Positions 35,862-45,351 of a stretch of DNA of 64,000 nucleotides are shown here, one piece after another. This stretch comes from Chelatococcus sp. Its GTDB lineage: Bacteria; Pseudomonadota; Alphaproteobacteria; Rhizobiales; Beijerinckiaceae. The stretch is from assembly GCA_003248805.1 (NCBI GenBank), contig QFQY01000011.1, forward strand, positions 74,849 through 138,848, read 5' to 3'. Every line of letters begins with the position of its first letter. Position 1 is the stretch's first letter. Below the pieces are notes generated by a model. The model had not been told where the DNA came from. It did not search any database and saw only the letters and a list, made by a program, of their open reading frames with translations. Made by a program: the position numbers and the translations under genes.

Positions 35862-36347
35862 ATGAAGGGCGACAAGAAGGTCATCGAATATCTCAACAAG
35901 GGGCTTCGCTCCGAGCTGACCGCCATCAACCAGTACTGGCTGCACTACCGCATCCTGGACAATTGGGGCCTCAAGGAGATGGCGAAGACCTGGAAGAAGG
36001 AGTCGATCGAGGAGATGGTCCATGCCGACCGTTTCGTCGACCGCATCCTCTTCCTCGAAGGCTTCCCGAACATGCAGACGCTCGATCCGCTGCGGATCGG
36101 CGAGAACGTCCAGGAAGTGATCGAGGCCGATCTGAAGGCCGAGATCGAGGCGCGCGCGCTCTATCAGGAAGCGGCGGGATATTGCCGCGAGGTCGGGGAT
36201 TATCCGAGCGAGGAGCTCTTCAAGGCGCTGATGAAGGACGAGGAAGGGCATATCGACTTCCTCGAGACCCAGCTCGACCTCATCGGCCGCATCGGCATCC
36301 AGCTCTACACCCAGAAGCATGTCGGGAGCCTCGACGCGGAGCATTGA
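35862..36347 (+). CDS. bfr: Bacterioferritin
   Basis: Heme-containing 24-mer iron store of 161 residues. All ferroxidase ligands are in the canonical positions: Glu18, Glu51, His54, Glu94, Glu127 and His130. Met52, the heme ligand, is also present. Full family length. GGGAGGG precedes the ATG. Placed directly after irr-bfd, so iron sensing, storage and release are encoded together. Confidence 0.97.
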   Translation: MKGDKKVIEYLNKGLRSELTAINQYWLHYRILDNWGLKEMAKTWKKESIEEMVHADRFVDRILFLEGFPNMQTLDPLRIGENVQEVIEADLKAEIEARALYQEAAGYCREVGDYPSEELFKALMKDEEGHIDFLETQLDLIGRIGIQLYTQKHVGSLDAEH

Positions 36348-36492
36348 TCCGGGCGATCCGGCTCCGGCGTCGCGGTTGCGGGGCGATGCGGTCGGGCATC
36401 GTCCTCAGCGGCCCGATGTCCGGAGCCTCGCCCTTCGATGACGCCTCGCGAGGCCGTGAGGCGCCTCGCGGTTCGAATGGGAAGGCCTGCTT

Positions 36493-37035
36493 ATGACAGC
36501 GACGGTCGAGTCCGTCGGCCGTGACGGCGCGCATCGCTTCAGCAAGCCGCCGGTAAGCCGCATCCGCCTGCTGGCGGGGCTCGGTGTCGAGGGCGACGCG
36601 CATTGCGGCGTCACGGTGAAGCACCGCTCGCGGGTCGCCGTCGATCCCTCGAAGCCCAATCTGCGCCAGGTCCACCTCATCCATGCCGAGTTGCTGGACG
36701 AGCTCGCTGTGAGCGGCTTTCCGCTCGTGGCCGGGGATCTCGGCGAGAACTTGCTGACGCGCGGGGTGGATCTGCTCGCCCTGTCGACGGGGACGAGGCT
36801 GCGGCTGGGCGCCGACGCGGTGGTCGAGGTGACGGGGCTGCGCAATCCCTGCCGCCAGATCGAGGCGTTCCGGCCGGGCCTGCTCGCGGCCGTGCTGGGG
36901 CGCGACGAGCAGGGCCGGACGACCTATCGGGCCGGCGTGATGGCGATCGTGCTCGCGGGCGGCGAGGTCGCTCCCGGGGATGCGATCGGCGTCATGGCCC
37001 CTGCCGCCGCGCATCGACCGCTGGTCCGGGTCTGA
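36493..37035 (+). CDS. MOSC domain-containing protein
   Basis: A 180-residue single-domain MOSC protein, related to the C-terminal domain of molybdenum cofactor sulfurase and to YiiM-type enzymes. The conserved cysteine is in GLRNPCRQIEAF, with the GDLGENLLTRG segment upstream. Such proteins are thought to carry sulfur for metal-sulfur cofactors or to reduce N-hydroxylated compounds. Stand-alone gene between bfr and the terminator of the cold-shock gene. Confidence 0.85.
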   Translation: MTATVESVGRDGAHRFSKPPVSRIRLLAGLGVEGDAHCGVTVKHRSRVAVDPSKPNLRQVHLIHAELLDELAVSGFPLVAGDLGENLLTRGVDLLALSTGTRLRLGADAVVEVTGLRNPCRQIEAFRPGLLAAVLGRDEQGRTTYRAGVMAIVLAGGEVAPGDAIGVMAPAAAHRPLVRV

Positions 37036-37098
37036 GTCGTCGTTCCCGAGTCGCCTGTGCGAAAGCCGCAGCGGGCTTGCCGGCGGAGCGCTCCCATG

Positions 37099-37123
37099 AA
37101 AAAGGCCCGCCTCGCGGCGGGCC
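37099..37123 (-). terminator. Rho-independent terminator of the cold-shock gene
   Basis: On the minus strand, GGCCCGCC and GGCGGGCC form a perfect eight-base stem with a four-base loop (37104-37123), followed by TTTTT (37103-37099). It lies 27 bases beyond the stop of the 37150-37821 gene. Confidence 0.9.
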
Positions 37124-37149
37124 CTCGAACACCGGCGCAATGCCGATGG

Positions 37150-37821
37150 TCAGATGAAGCTGATATTGGCCGCTTCCGGGCCCTTCTTGCCGGCGCGGAT
37201 CGAAAAGCGCACGCGCTGACCGTCCATCGGCGGCTGCAGGCCGCTGCGGCTGAGGGAGGAGACGTGCAGGAACACGTCCGGGCCGCCCTTGTCGGGCGCG
37301 ATGAAGCCGAAGCCGCGATCAGAGTTGAAGAACTTCACGGCGCCGTCGAAGGGGCCTTCCATCGGGCCGCTGTCCCGGCTGGCGAAGCCGCCACGATCGC
37401 CGCCACGGTCACCGTAGCCGCCGCCGTAACCGCCACCGCCGCCATAGCCACCGCGATCACCGCCACGGTCGCCGTAGCCGCCGCCATAGCCGCCACCGCC
37501 GCCGTACTCGTCACGCGGCGCACGCGGCGCGGACGAGCGGGGAGCCGCCTGGGTCGCCGTCGAGGCGTCGATTTCATGGACCGCGACGACCTGGAGGCCG
37601 CGGCGGCCTTCGCCGAGATCGACGACGATCGTCGCGCCCGGGAGGAGATCCTGCTGGTCGAGCGGGCCGATCGCCGACACATGCAGGAAGACGTCGCCGG
37701 AGCCGTCCGCCGGCGAGGCGAAGCCGAACCCCTTCTCGGGGTCGAACCACTTGATCTTGGCTTCGATATTTTCGTGCGTAACGAAAGGCTGGGCAGAAGG
37801 AGGCTTGCGACGATCGAACAT
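37150..37821 (-). CDS. Double cold-shock-domain protein with Gly-rich repeat linker
   Basis: A 223-residue RNA/DNA-binding protein with two cold-shock domains. The first (about 18-85) has KGFGFAS and VFLHVSAI; the second (about 157-223) has RGFGFIA and VFLHVSSL; these are the RNP1 and RNP2 motifs. They are joined by a glycine-rich linker made of two nearly identical 20-residue units (GGGGGYGGGYGDRGGDRGG type), resembling RGG/GYG-type flexible RNA-binding regions. Relatives with two domains are usual in Rhizobiales, but the repeat linker is long here. Start at 37821; a strong terminator follows. Confidence 0.92.
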   Translation of the reverse strand: MFDRRKPPSAQPFVTHENIEAKIKWFDPEKGFGFASPADGSGDVFLHVSAIGPLDQQDLLPGATIVVDLGEGRRGLQVVAVHEIDASTATQAAPRSSAPRAPRDEYGGGGGYGGGYGDRGGDRGGYGGGGGYGGGYGDRGGDRGGFASRDSGPMEGPFDGAVKFFNSDRGFGFIAPDKGGPDVFLHVSSLSRSGLQPPMDGQRVRFSIRAGKKGPEAANISFI

Positions 37822-38120
37822 GGAGCTTCAGAATGCAGTGACCGGGAGTTTGCAATCTAGCTGAAGCCGCGCGCGCCGTCATCGGGGAGAGTGCGGAAAT
37901 TATCGGCGTGTCCGGTATGTCGGCCCCTCGGCCGGGAGGGGGCTTTTTCGCTGGAATCAGCGCGATTTCGGCTCTGAAAGCGGCTCGAAGCAGCCTCCGC
38001 GGCGAGGCGCCGCAAGCGCGCCTCTTGAAATTGAGCGAAAAGAGCGCATTTTGGGCGGGAGCTAGGGAAGATTCGCCTCCTGGGTGTTGGCGCTGTAGGG
38101 CGCTGTTTCAGGAGTTGACC

Positions 38121-38732
38121 GTGGCTGAAAGCATCAAGACCGGCGACCAGACCGGCGAAGGCGAAATAAGGCGGCTTTGGCCTGCCGAGCGAGACCTTTT
38201 CAAGGCCCATCTGCTCAGGCTCGACGCGGCGACACGCCGCGAACGCTTCGGCTCGCCCGTCAGCGATGCCTTTCTGGAAAACTATGCCGACACGACCTTC
38301 GGGGTCGGAGGCTTCGTCTATGCCTATATCGAGGATGGCGAGGTTCGCGGCGCGGCCGAGCTGCGCGGGCTCGAGGACATCGTCGCCCAGACCGGCGAGG
38401 CGGCCTTCAGCGTGGAGCGGGCGTGGCGCCGGCGCGGCTACGGCTCGGCCCTGTTCGGCCGCCTGCTGACCGCTGCGCGCAACCGCGGCATCCGCACCCT
38501 CTACATGACCTGCCTGCCGGAGAACGCCGCGATGCGCCGTCTCGCCCGCAAGTTCGAGGCGCAGCTCGCAGGCGGTTGCGACGATGTCGAGGGCGTGATC
38601 GCGCCGGGCGCCATGACGCCCTTCACCATCCTCGACGAGGCGCTGGACAATGCGCGCGGCTTCGCGACGCTCGCCCTGTCGCTGCAGCGGAAATACTGGC
38701 CGCCGGCGTTCCTGTCGCGCCTTTCCGGCTGA
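38121..38732 (+). CDS. GNAT family N-acetyltransferase
   Basis: A 203-residue acyl-CoA-dependent transferase. The acetyl-CoA-binding loop is in VERAWRRRGYGSALFGRLLTAAR (R-R-x-G-Y-G-S), followed by the beta-strand TLYMTCLPEN and NAAMRRLARKFEA. The start GTG at 38121 is preferred over an open frame upstream because AGGAG lies at 38110-38114. Substrate unknown. The 300 bases before it contain the divergent cold-shock promoter region and nothing else recognisable. Confidence 0.9.
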   Translation: MAESIKTGDQTGEGEIRRLWPAERDLFKAHLLRLDAATRRERFGSPVSDAFLENYADTTFGVGGFVYAYIEDGEVRGAAELRGLEDIVAQTGEAAFSVERAWRRRGYGSALFGRLLTAARNRGIRTLYMTCLPENAAMRRLARKFEAQLAGGCDDVEGVIAPGAMTPFTILDEALDNARGFATLALSLQRKYWPPAFLSRLSG

Positions 38733-38807
38733 TCCGCAGGTCGGCGGACGCGACGCCCGGGTTGCGCCGGCCTCGCGTGCCGGCCGCGTGACACAGGCGC
38801 GGGGGGC

Positions 38808-39506
38808 TTACCGGCTCAGCGAAAGGCCGGCGCCCGATTTGGTGATGGCGCCTTCCATGCCGCCGGCGCCGGTGCGCAGGCGGGCCACCACCGATCCGCC
38901 CTGCTGGTAGAGATAGACTTCGCCGTCGCGATAGTCCCAGGCGGTGATGCGCTGCAGGTCGCGGTTGCTGCAGCCCGAGGCGTTGGCGCGGTAGAGATCC
39001 AGCGCGGGGGCGCTGGAGAGTTGCACGCGGCAGGAACCGCCGGTCGCTTCCTTCGCCGTCCAGCTTCCGACGACGCTGTCGCGCGTCGGGCGCGGCGCGG
39101 CAGGCGCGGCGCCCGCGCCGAGCGTCGCGACCTGGCCGCCGCTGCCGCGCAGGGGCGGGACGCCGCCATCGGCGGGCGTTGCGGGCGCGGCCTGCTGAGA
39201 CGGCTGCGCGCCGGCCTGAGGATTGTAGAAGGGGTCCTGCTGCTGGGGCGGCGGCAGCGTCGACGCGCCGGGCGCGCCCGGGGGAGCGGATGTGACCGGA
39301 TATCCGCCGGGCGGGGGCAGGGGCTCGGAAATTACCGGCTCGGATGGAACCGCCGGGACCGGCGCCAGCGAGGGCTGGCCATAGGCCGTGCCGCCGCCGA
39401 CCGGGCCGGTGAAGCGCTGGGAGCCCGCGCAGGCGGTCAGCGCGAGCAACGGCAACAGGGCCGCGGCCTTCAACCAGGCGGCCGGCATCTTGGTGGTCGT
39501 CGTCAT
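38808..39506 (-). CDS. Omp19-like lipoprotein with AprI/Inh protease-inhibitor domain
   Basis: Outer-membrane lipoprotein of 232 residues. A signal peptide with lipobox LTAC (Cys at about 26) is followed by a 115-residue linker very rich in Pro, Gln, Gly and Ala, then a C-terminal beta-barrel inhibitor domain. The domain starts VVGSWTAKEATGGSCRVQL and ends KSGAGLSLSR, with two cysteines. Brucella Omp19 has the same order and a very similar last domain and inhibits host and bacterial proteases. Start at 39506; an in-frame ATG 21 bases upstream exists. Confidence 0.85.
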   Translation of the reverse strand: MTTTTKMPAAWLKAAALLPLLALTACAGSQRFTGPVGGGTAYGQPSLAPVPAVPSEPVISEPLPPPGGYPVTSAPPGAPGASTLPPPQQQDPFYNPQAGAQPSQQAAPATPADGGVPPLRGSGGQVATLGAGAAPAAPRPTRDSVVGSWTAKEATGGSCRVQLSSAPALDLYRANASGCSNRDLQRITAWDYRDGEVYLYQQGGSVVARLRTGAGGMEGAITKSGAGLSLSR

Positions 39507-39695
39507 GCGGCTCGATGTCCCGATCATGGTCCCCTGCGTCCTGCCAGTCCCGACGACCCGTTACGGTCATGTGGCTGAACATGGCATGAGCATGATCGCT
39601 CTACCCCAGCCCGCCCGATTTGCGAACCCGCGCGGCGCTCACTGGTTCCCGCGTCGCCGGCACGGCATGATGGCGGGGCCATTCCGGAGATGCCG

Positions 39696-40079
39696 ATGAA
39701 ACCGCTCGCCCCCGCCTCCATCGCCGCGCCCTTCGCCCGCTACAGCCATGGTGTCGAGGTTCCGGCCGGCCGCCGCCTCGTCTTCTGCTCCGGGCAGCTC
39801 GGCATGGAGCGGTCGGGCACGATCCCGGAGGATGCGCGCGCCCAGGCCGATCTGTGCTTCGCCAATATCGCGGCGATCCTGGCGGAGGCCGGCATGGGGC
39901 TCGCGGACATCGTGCGCATCAACGCCTATGTCACCGACCGGGCCCATATGCAGCCCTACATGGCCTCGCGCGATGCCCATGTCGGCTCGCCGCCGCCCGC
40001 CTCGACGCTGATGATCGTCTCGGGCTTCACCCTGCCGATCTTCAAGGTCGAGATCGAGGTGGTCGCGGCCGCGCCGTGA
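39696..40079 (+). CDS. ridA: RidA family protein (reactive enamine/imine deaminase)
   Basis: A 127-residue YjgF/RidA-fold trimeric protein that hydrolyses reactive 2-aminoacrylate-type enamines. The strand VFCSGQLGM and the late PASTLMIVSGF segment fit the family. The usual arginine before CVEVA is replaced by a different context (VEIEVVAAA), so it belongs to a non-archetypal RidA subfamily and activity is less certain. ATG at 39696 has GGAG six bases upstream; ATG at 39690 is too close to it. Convergent with acs, 15 bases apart. Confidence 0.85.
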   Translation: MKPLAPASIAAPFARYSHGVEVPAGRRLVFCSGQLGMERSGTIPEDARAQADLCFANIAAILAEAGMGLADIVRINAYVTDRAHMQPYMASRDAHVGSPPPASTLMIVSGFTLPIFKVEIEVVAAAP

Positions 40080-40094
40080 GCGGCGAGGCCGGCC

Positions 40095-42047
<1,953 letters not shown>

Positions 42048-42244
42048 CTCGGTAGTCTCCCCAGACTTGGGCCGCGTGTCGCGGTCGCTTACGCCTGCGG
42101 TTTGCGCCGGGGAAAGGTCGGGCGCTCCGCTTCCTTTGAATTGCGCTGATCATAGGGACCGGAGGAGGCGGGGCCAAGCGCGCGCGTCTCGCACTTTGGT
42201 GTGAGAGACCTTTGGCGGGGGGCTGCCGCGGCGAGAAAGGCGAC

Positions 42245-42652
42245 CTACAGCCCGCCCATCCTGCAGACGATGTCCCATTCCGCGTCCGTGACCGGCTGGA
42301 CCGAGAGGCGGAAGGATTTCACCAGCGACATCTCGGCGAGCTTCGGCTCGGCCTTGACCTGGGCCAGCGTCACCGGCTTCGGCAACGGCTTCACCGCCTT
42401 GAAGTCGACGAGCACCCAGGGCTCGCCCGGAATCCAGATATAGGCTTCCTTGATGACCTCGACGATGCCGACGACCTCGAGGCCCTCGTTGGAGTGATAG
42501 AAGAAGACCTGCTCGCCGAGCTTCATCCCCATCAGGTTGAGCTTGGCGGTGTGGTTCTTCACCCCGTCCCAATGCGTGCCCGCCTCGCCGGCCGCGACCT
42601 GCTGGTCCCAGGACCATTTCGAGGGTTCGGACTTGATCAGCCAGTGGGCCAT
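42245..42652 (-). CDS. EVE domain-containing protein
   Basis: A 135-residue protein consisting of one EVE (PUA-like) domain, starting AHWLIKSEPSKWSWDQQ, with HWDGVKNHTA and the FFYHSNEGLEVVGI core. EVE domains bind modified nucleobases in DNA or RNA. Often called thymocyte nuclear protein 1-like in bacteria. No restriction or modification genes are adjacent, so a housekeeping role is more likely than defence. Confidence 0.93.
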   Translation of the reverse strand: MAHWLIKSEPSKWSWDQQVAAGEAGTHWDGVKNHTAKLNLMGMKLGEQVFFYHSNEGLEVVGIVEVIKEAYIWIPGEPWVLVDFKAVKPLPKPVTLAQVKAEPKLAEMSLVKSFRLSVQPVTDAEWDIVCRMGGL

Positions 42653-42751
42653 GGGATCGCTCGCTCGGGTGGGATTCGACGAGAATAGCGAGTGGCGAAT
42701 GGCGCGGCGAAAGGCAAGCCTGGGCGGGCTGCCGCCGCCTGCGCCGGATGC

Positions 42752-43078
42752 CTACTCGCCGTCGTCTTCGAGGGGATTCGGCGGGCGCGAGGCCGCTTCG
42801 CCCTGCTCGTTCCAGAAGCGGACCATCTCGCGGGTCAGGGCGGCGTAGTCCTGCGGCGAGAGCTCGATGCGGACCTCGCCCTCGCCGGCCGGCAGGATCA
42901 GCACGAAGCGGTGCGTGTCCTCGCGGCGCCGGCGGCGCAGCTCGATAGCGGTTCCGGCGATGCGTCCTGCCAGCGGCACGGGCCCGCTCTCGGCGACGAG
43001 TTCCGAGCCCGTCGTCTTGCGCACCTCGGCGATGCCGCGCGCGACGCGTTTCGTCAGGTCTGACCAGTCGTTCGCCAT
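42752..43078 (-). CDS. Conserved hypothetical protein
   Basis: A 108-residue soluble protein with no recognised domain. It starts MANDWSDLTKRVARGIAEV and has a central basic strand (IELRRRRREDTHRFVLILP) and an acidic tail. It lies 12 bases upstream of gpsA on the same strand, so it is the gene after gpsA in transcript order (tsaD-gpsA-this gene). This position next to gpsA is common in related genomes as far as I recall. Confidence 0.7.
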   Translation of the reverse strand: MANDWSDLTKRVARGIAEVRKTTGSELVAESGPVPLAGRIAGTAIELRRRRREDTHRFVLILPAGEGEVRIELSPQDYAALTREMVRFWNEQGEAASRPPNPLEDDGE

Positions 43079-43090
43079 GGTCGTTCTCCC

Positions 43091-44089
43091 TCAGATTTCG
43101 GCGCGGATCGGGCGCGCGAGCAGTCCGGCCGCGATCTGGTCGATCTCGGCGCGTCCGGCCAGGATCGCTGCGACGGCTTCGGCGATCGGCATCTCGACGC
43201 CGCGCTCGCGCGCCTTGGCCGCCAGCGCGGAGGCCGTGAAGGCGCCTTCGGCGAGCTTGCCGCCGGACGCCTCCTCGACCGAGCGACCCTGCCCGAGGGC
43301 GAGGCCGAAGGCGAAGTTGCGCGATTGCGGCGAGCCGCAGCTCAGCACGACGTCGCCGAGCCCGGACAGTCCCATCAGCGTCTCGCCCTGCGCGCCATGC
43401 GCTTCGCCGAAGCGGCGCAGCTCCGCGAAACCGCGCGCGACGATGGCGGCGCGGGCGCTTTCGCCCAGTCCGAGCCCGACCGCGATGCCGGCCGCGATGG
43501 CGAGCACGTTCTTGGCCGCGCCGCCGATCTCGACGCCGCGTATGTCGCTGCCGTGATAGATGCGGAAGGCGGACGAGCTCAGTGCCAGCGCCAGCGCCTC
43601 CGCGAGGTCGGGATCGGCGGCGGCGAGCGTCACCGCCGTCGGCAGGCCGCGACCGATATCGGCGGCGAAGCTGGGGCCGGAGAGAATCGCGGGCCGCGCG
43701 CCGGGCCAGCTTTCGGCGATGATCTGCGTGGTGAACAGGCCTGTGCCCTGTTCGATGCCCTTCGCGGCGGAGATGGCGGGAAGCCCCGCCGGCAGGGCCG
43801 GCGCCAGGGCCTCGCAGGCCTGGCGCAGGTTCTGGGTGGGCACGGTGAGGAGGAGCGCTCCCACATCGGCGAGATCGGCCAGCGAGGCCGTGGCCGTGAT
43901 GCCTTCCGGCAGCGTCACGCCCGGCAGGCGGGGCGCCATGCGGGTCGCCGCGATGGTGGCGACCGTCGCGGCATCGCGGGCCCAGAGGCGGACCCGGCGC
44001 CCGGCACGCCGTGCCGCGACCGCGAGCGCTGCGCCGTAAGCGCCGGCACCGACGATGCCGATGGTGCCGAAATCGTCCTTGAGGCTCAT
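43091..44089 (-). CDS. gpsA: NAD(P)H-dependent glycerol-3-phosphate dehydrogenase
   Basis: Cytoplasmic enzyme of 332 residues that reduces dihydroxyacetone phosphate to sn-glycerol-3-phosphate for phospholipid synthesis. N-terminal Rossmann motif GAGAYGAALA at about 14-23; the conserved GVEIGGAAKNVLAIAAG segment contains the catalytic lysine; GLSGLGDVVLSC is further on. The ATG overlaps the tsaD stop (ATGA). Confidence 0.96.
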   Translation of the reverse strand: MSLKDDFGTIGIVGAGAYGAALAVAARRAGRRVRLWARDAATVATIAATRMAPRLPGVTLPEGITATASLADLADVGALLLTVPTQNLRQACEALAPALPAGLPAISAAKGIEQGTGLFTTQIIAESWPGARPAILSGPSFAADIGRGLPTAVTLAAADPDLAEALALALSSSAFRIYHGSDIRGVEIGGAAKNVLAIAAGIAVGLGLGESARAAIVARGFAELRRFGEAHGAQGETLMGLSGLGDVVLSCGSPQSRNFAFGLALGQGRSVEEASGGKLAEGAFTASALAAKARERGVEMPIAEAVAAILAGRAEIDQIAAGLLARPIRAEI

Positions 44090-45141
44090 TCGGCCGCCGT
44101 CTCGGGCCGGCGCAGTTCGCTCAGGGGCCAGCGCGGCCGCGCGACCGCGCCCATGTCGTCGACGAGGCCGAGGCGCAGCCTTTCCAGCCCGGCCCATGCG
44201 ATCATCGCGCCATTGTCCCCGCAGAGCGCGAGCGGCGGTGCGATCATCGGCAGGCCGGCCTCGGTGGCGAGGCGGGTCAGGCTGCGGCGGATCGGCTCGT
44301 TGGCGGCGACGCCGCCGGCGACGACCAGCGCGGTGGGCGTGATGCCGGCCGCGCGGGCGGCGCGCAGGCCGGCGCGCGTCCGGTCCACCAGGACGTCGAC
44401 GACGGCGGCCTGGAACGAGGCGCACAGATCGGCGACATCGCCGTCGGAAAGCGGCGCGATCCGCTCCGCGACCAGCCGGACGGCGGTCTTGAGGCCGGAG
44501 AGGGAGAAATCGGGCTCGGGCCGGCCCTGCATCGGCCGCGGAAAGTCGAAGCGGTCGGGATCGCCCTTTTCCGCCTCGCGCTCGACCGAGGGGCCGCCCG
44601 GATAGGGCAGAGCGAGCATCTTGGCGATCTTGTCGAAGGCCTCGCCGACGGCATCGTCGATCGTGCCGCCGAGCTTGAGGTAGTCGCCGACGCCGCGCAC
44701 GGCGAGAAGCTGGGTATGCCCCCCCGACACGAGCAGCAGCAGATAGGGGAAGGCGATGCCGTCCGTCAGCCGCGCCGTCAGGGCATGAGCCTCGAGATGG
44801 TTGATCGCGATGAAGGGCTTGCCGGTGGCGAGGGCGATGGCCTTGCCGGTGGTCAGCCCGACCATGACGCCGCCGACGAGTCCCGGGCCGGCCGCGGCGG
44901 CGACCGCGTCGACCTCTGACGGCTTCAGCCCCGCCGTGGCGAAGGCGCGGGCGACGATGCGGTCGATGGCCTCGACATGGGCGCGGGCCGCGATCTCGGG
45001 CACGACACCGCCATAGGCGGCGTGTGCGGCAATCTGACTCAGCACCTCGTTGGAGAGGATCTTCGTCTCGCCGGAGCGTTCGATCGAGACCACGGAGGCC
45101 GCTGTTTCGTCGCAGGTCGTTTCGATGCCGAGGACACGCAT
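44086..45141 (-). CDS. tsaD: tRNA N6-threonylcarbamoyladenosine transferase TsaD
   Basis: Essential 351-residue ASKHA-fold protein that, with TsaB and TsaE, installs t6A37 on ANN-decoding tRNAs. The start MRVLGIETTCDETAASVV, the metal-binding histidines in RAHVEAID and NHLEAHALTARL, and the LLVSGGHTQL and GDNGAMIAW motifs are all present. ATG at 45141 matches the family start; the frame is open far upstream, but in antisense of hemD. First gene of tsaD-gpsA. Confidence 0.97.
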   Translation of the reverse strand: MRVLGIETTCDETAASVVSIERSGETKILSNEVLSQIAAHAAYGGVVPEIAARAHVEAIDRIVARAFATAGLKPSEVDAVAAAAGPGLVGGVMVGLTTGKAIALATGKPFIAINHLEAHALTARLTDGIAFPYLLLLVSGGHTQLLAVRGVGDYLKLGGTIDDAVGEAFDKIAKMLALPYPGGPSVEREAEKGDPDRFDFPRPMQGRPEPDFSLSGLKTAVRLVAERIAPLSDGDVADLCASFQAAVVDVLVDRTRAGLRAARAAGITPTALVVAGGVAANEPIRRSLTRLATEAGLPMIAPPLALCGDNGAMIAWAGLERLRLGLVDDMGAVARPRWPLSELRRPETAAE

Positions 45142-45351
45142 GAGGGGTAAAATGGTCCTGCGCGGAGGGGCGCGAGCGGGCGGCGGGCGGGGCGGGGCGC
45201 GGCCGGCGGTTTCCCGGCGGCCATTCCCTCGTATAGTGCGGGGGCGGCCGCAAGGCCAAGAGGTGGTGCGGCGCGCGTGCTCGCGCATCCGGCACGGTGC
45301 GTCGCGGGTCGCGTCGAAACGCCCGGCGGCCGCACAGGCGAGGGAGACCCG

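Noticed and set aside
37385..37510. Array-like repeats considered as a CRISPR array
   Set aside because: They are in-frame codons of the Gly-rich linker in the double cold-shock protein; no spacers and no cas genes.
42245..42652. EVE protein as part of a modification-dependent restriction system
   Set aside because: No nuclease, methyltransferase or helicase gene adjoining; stand-alone EVE proteins are widespread.
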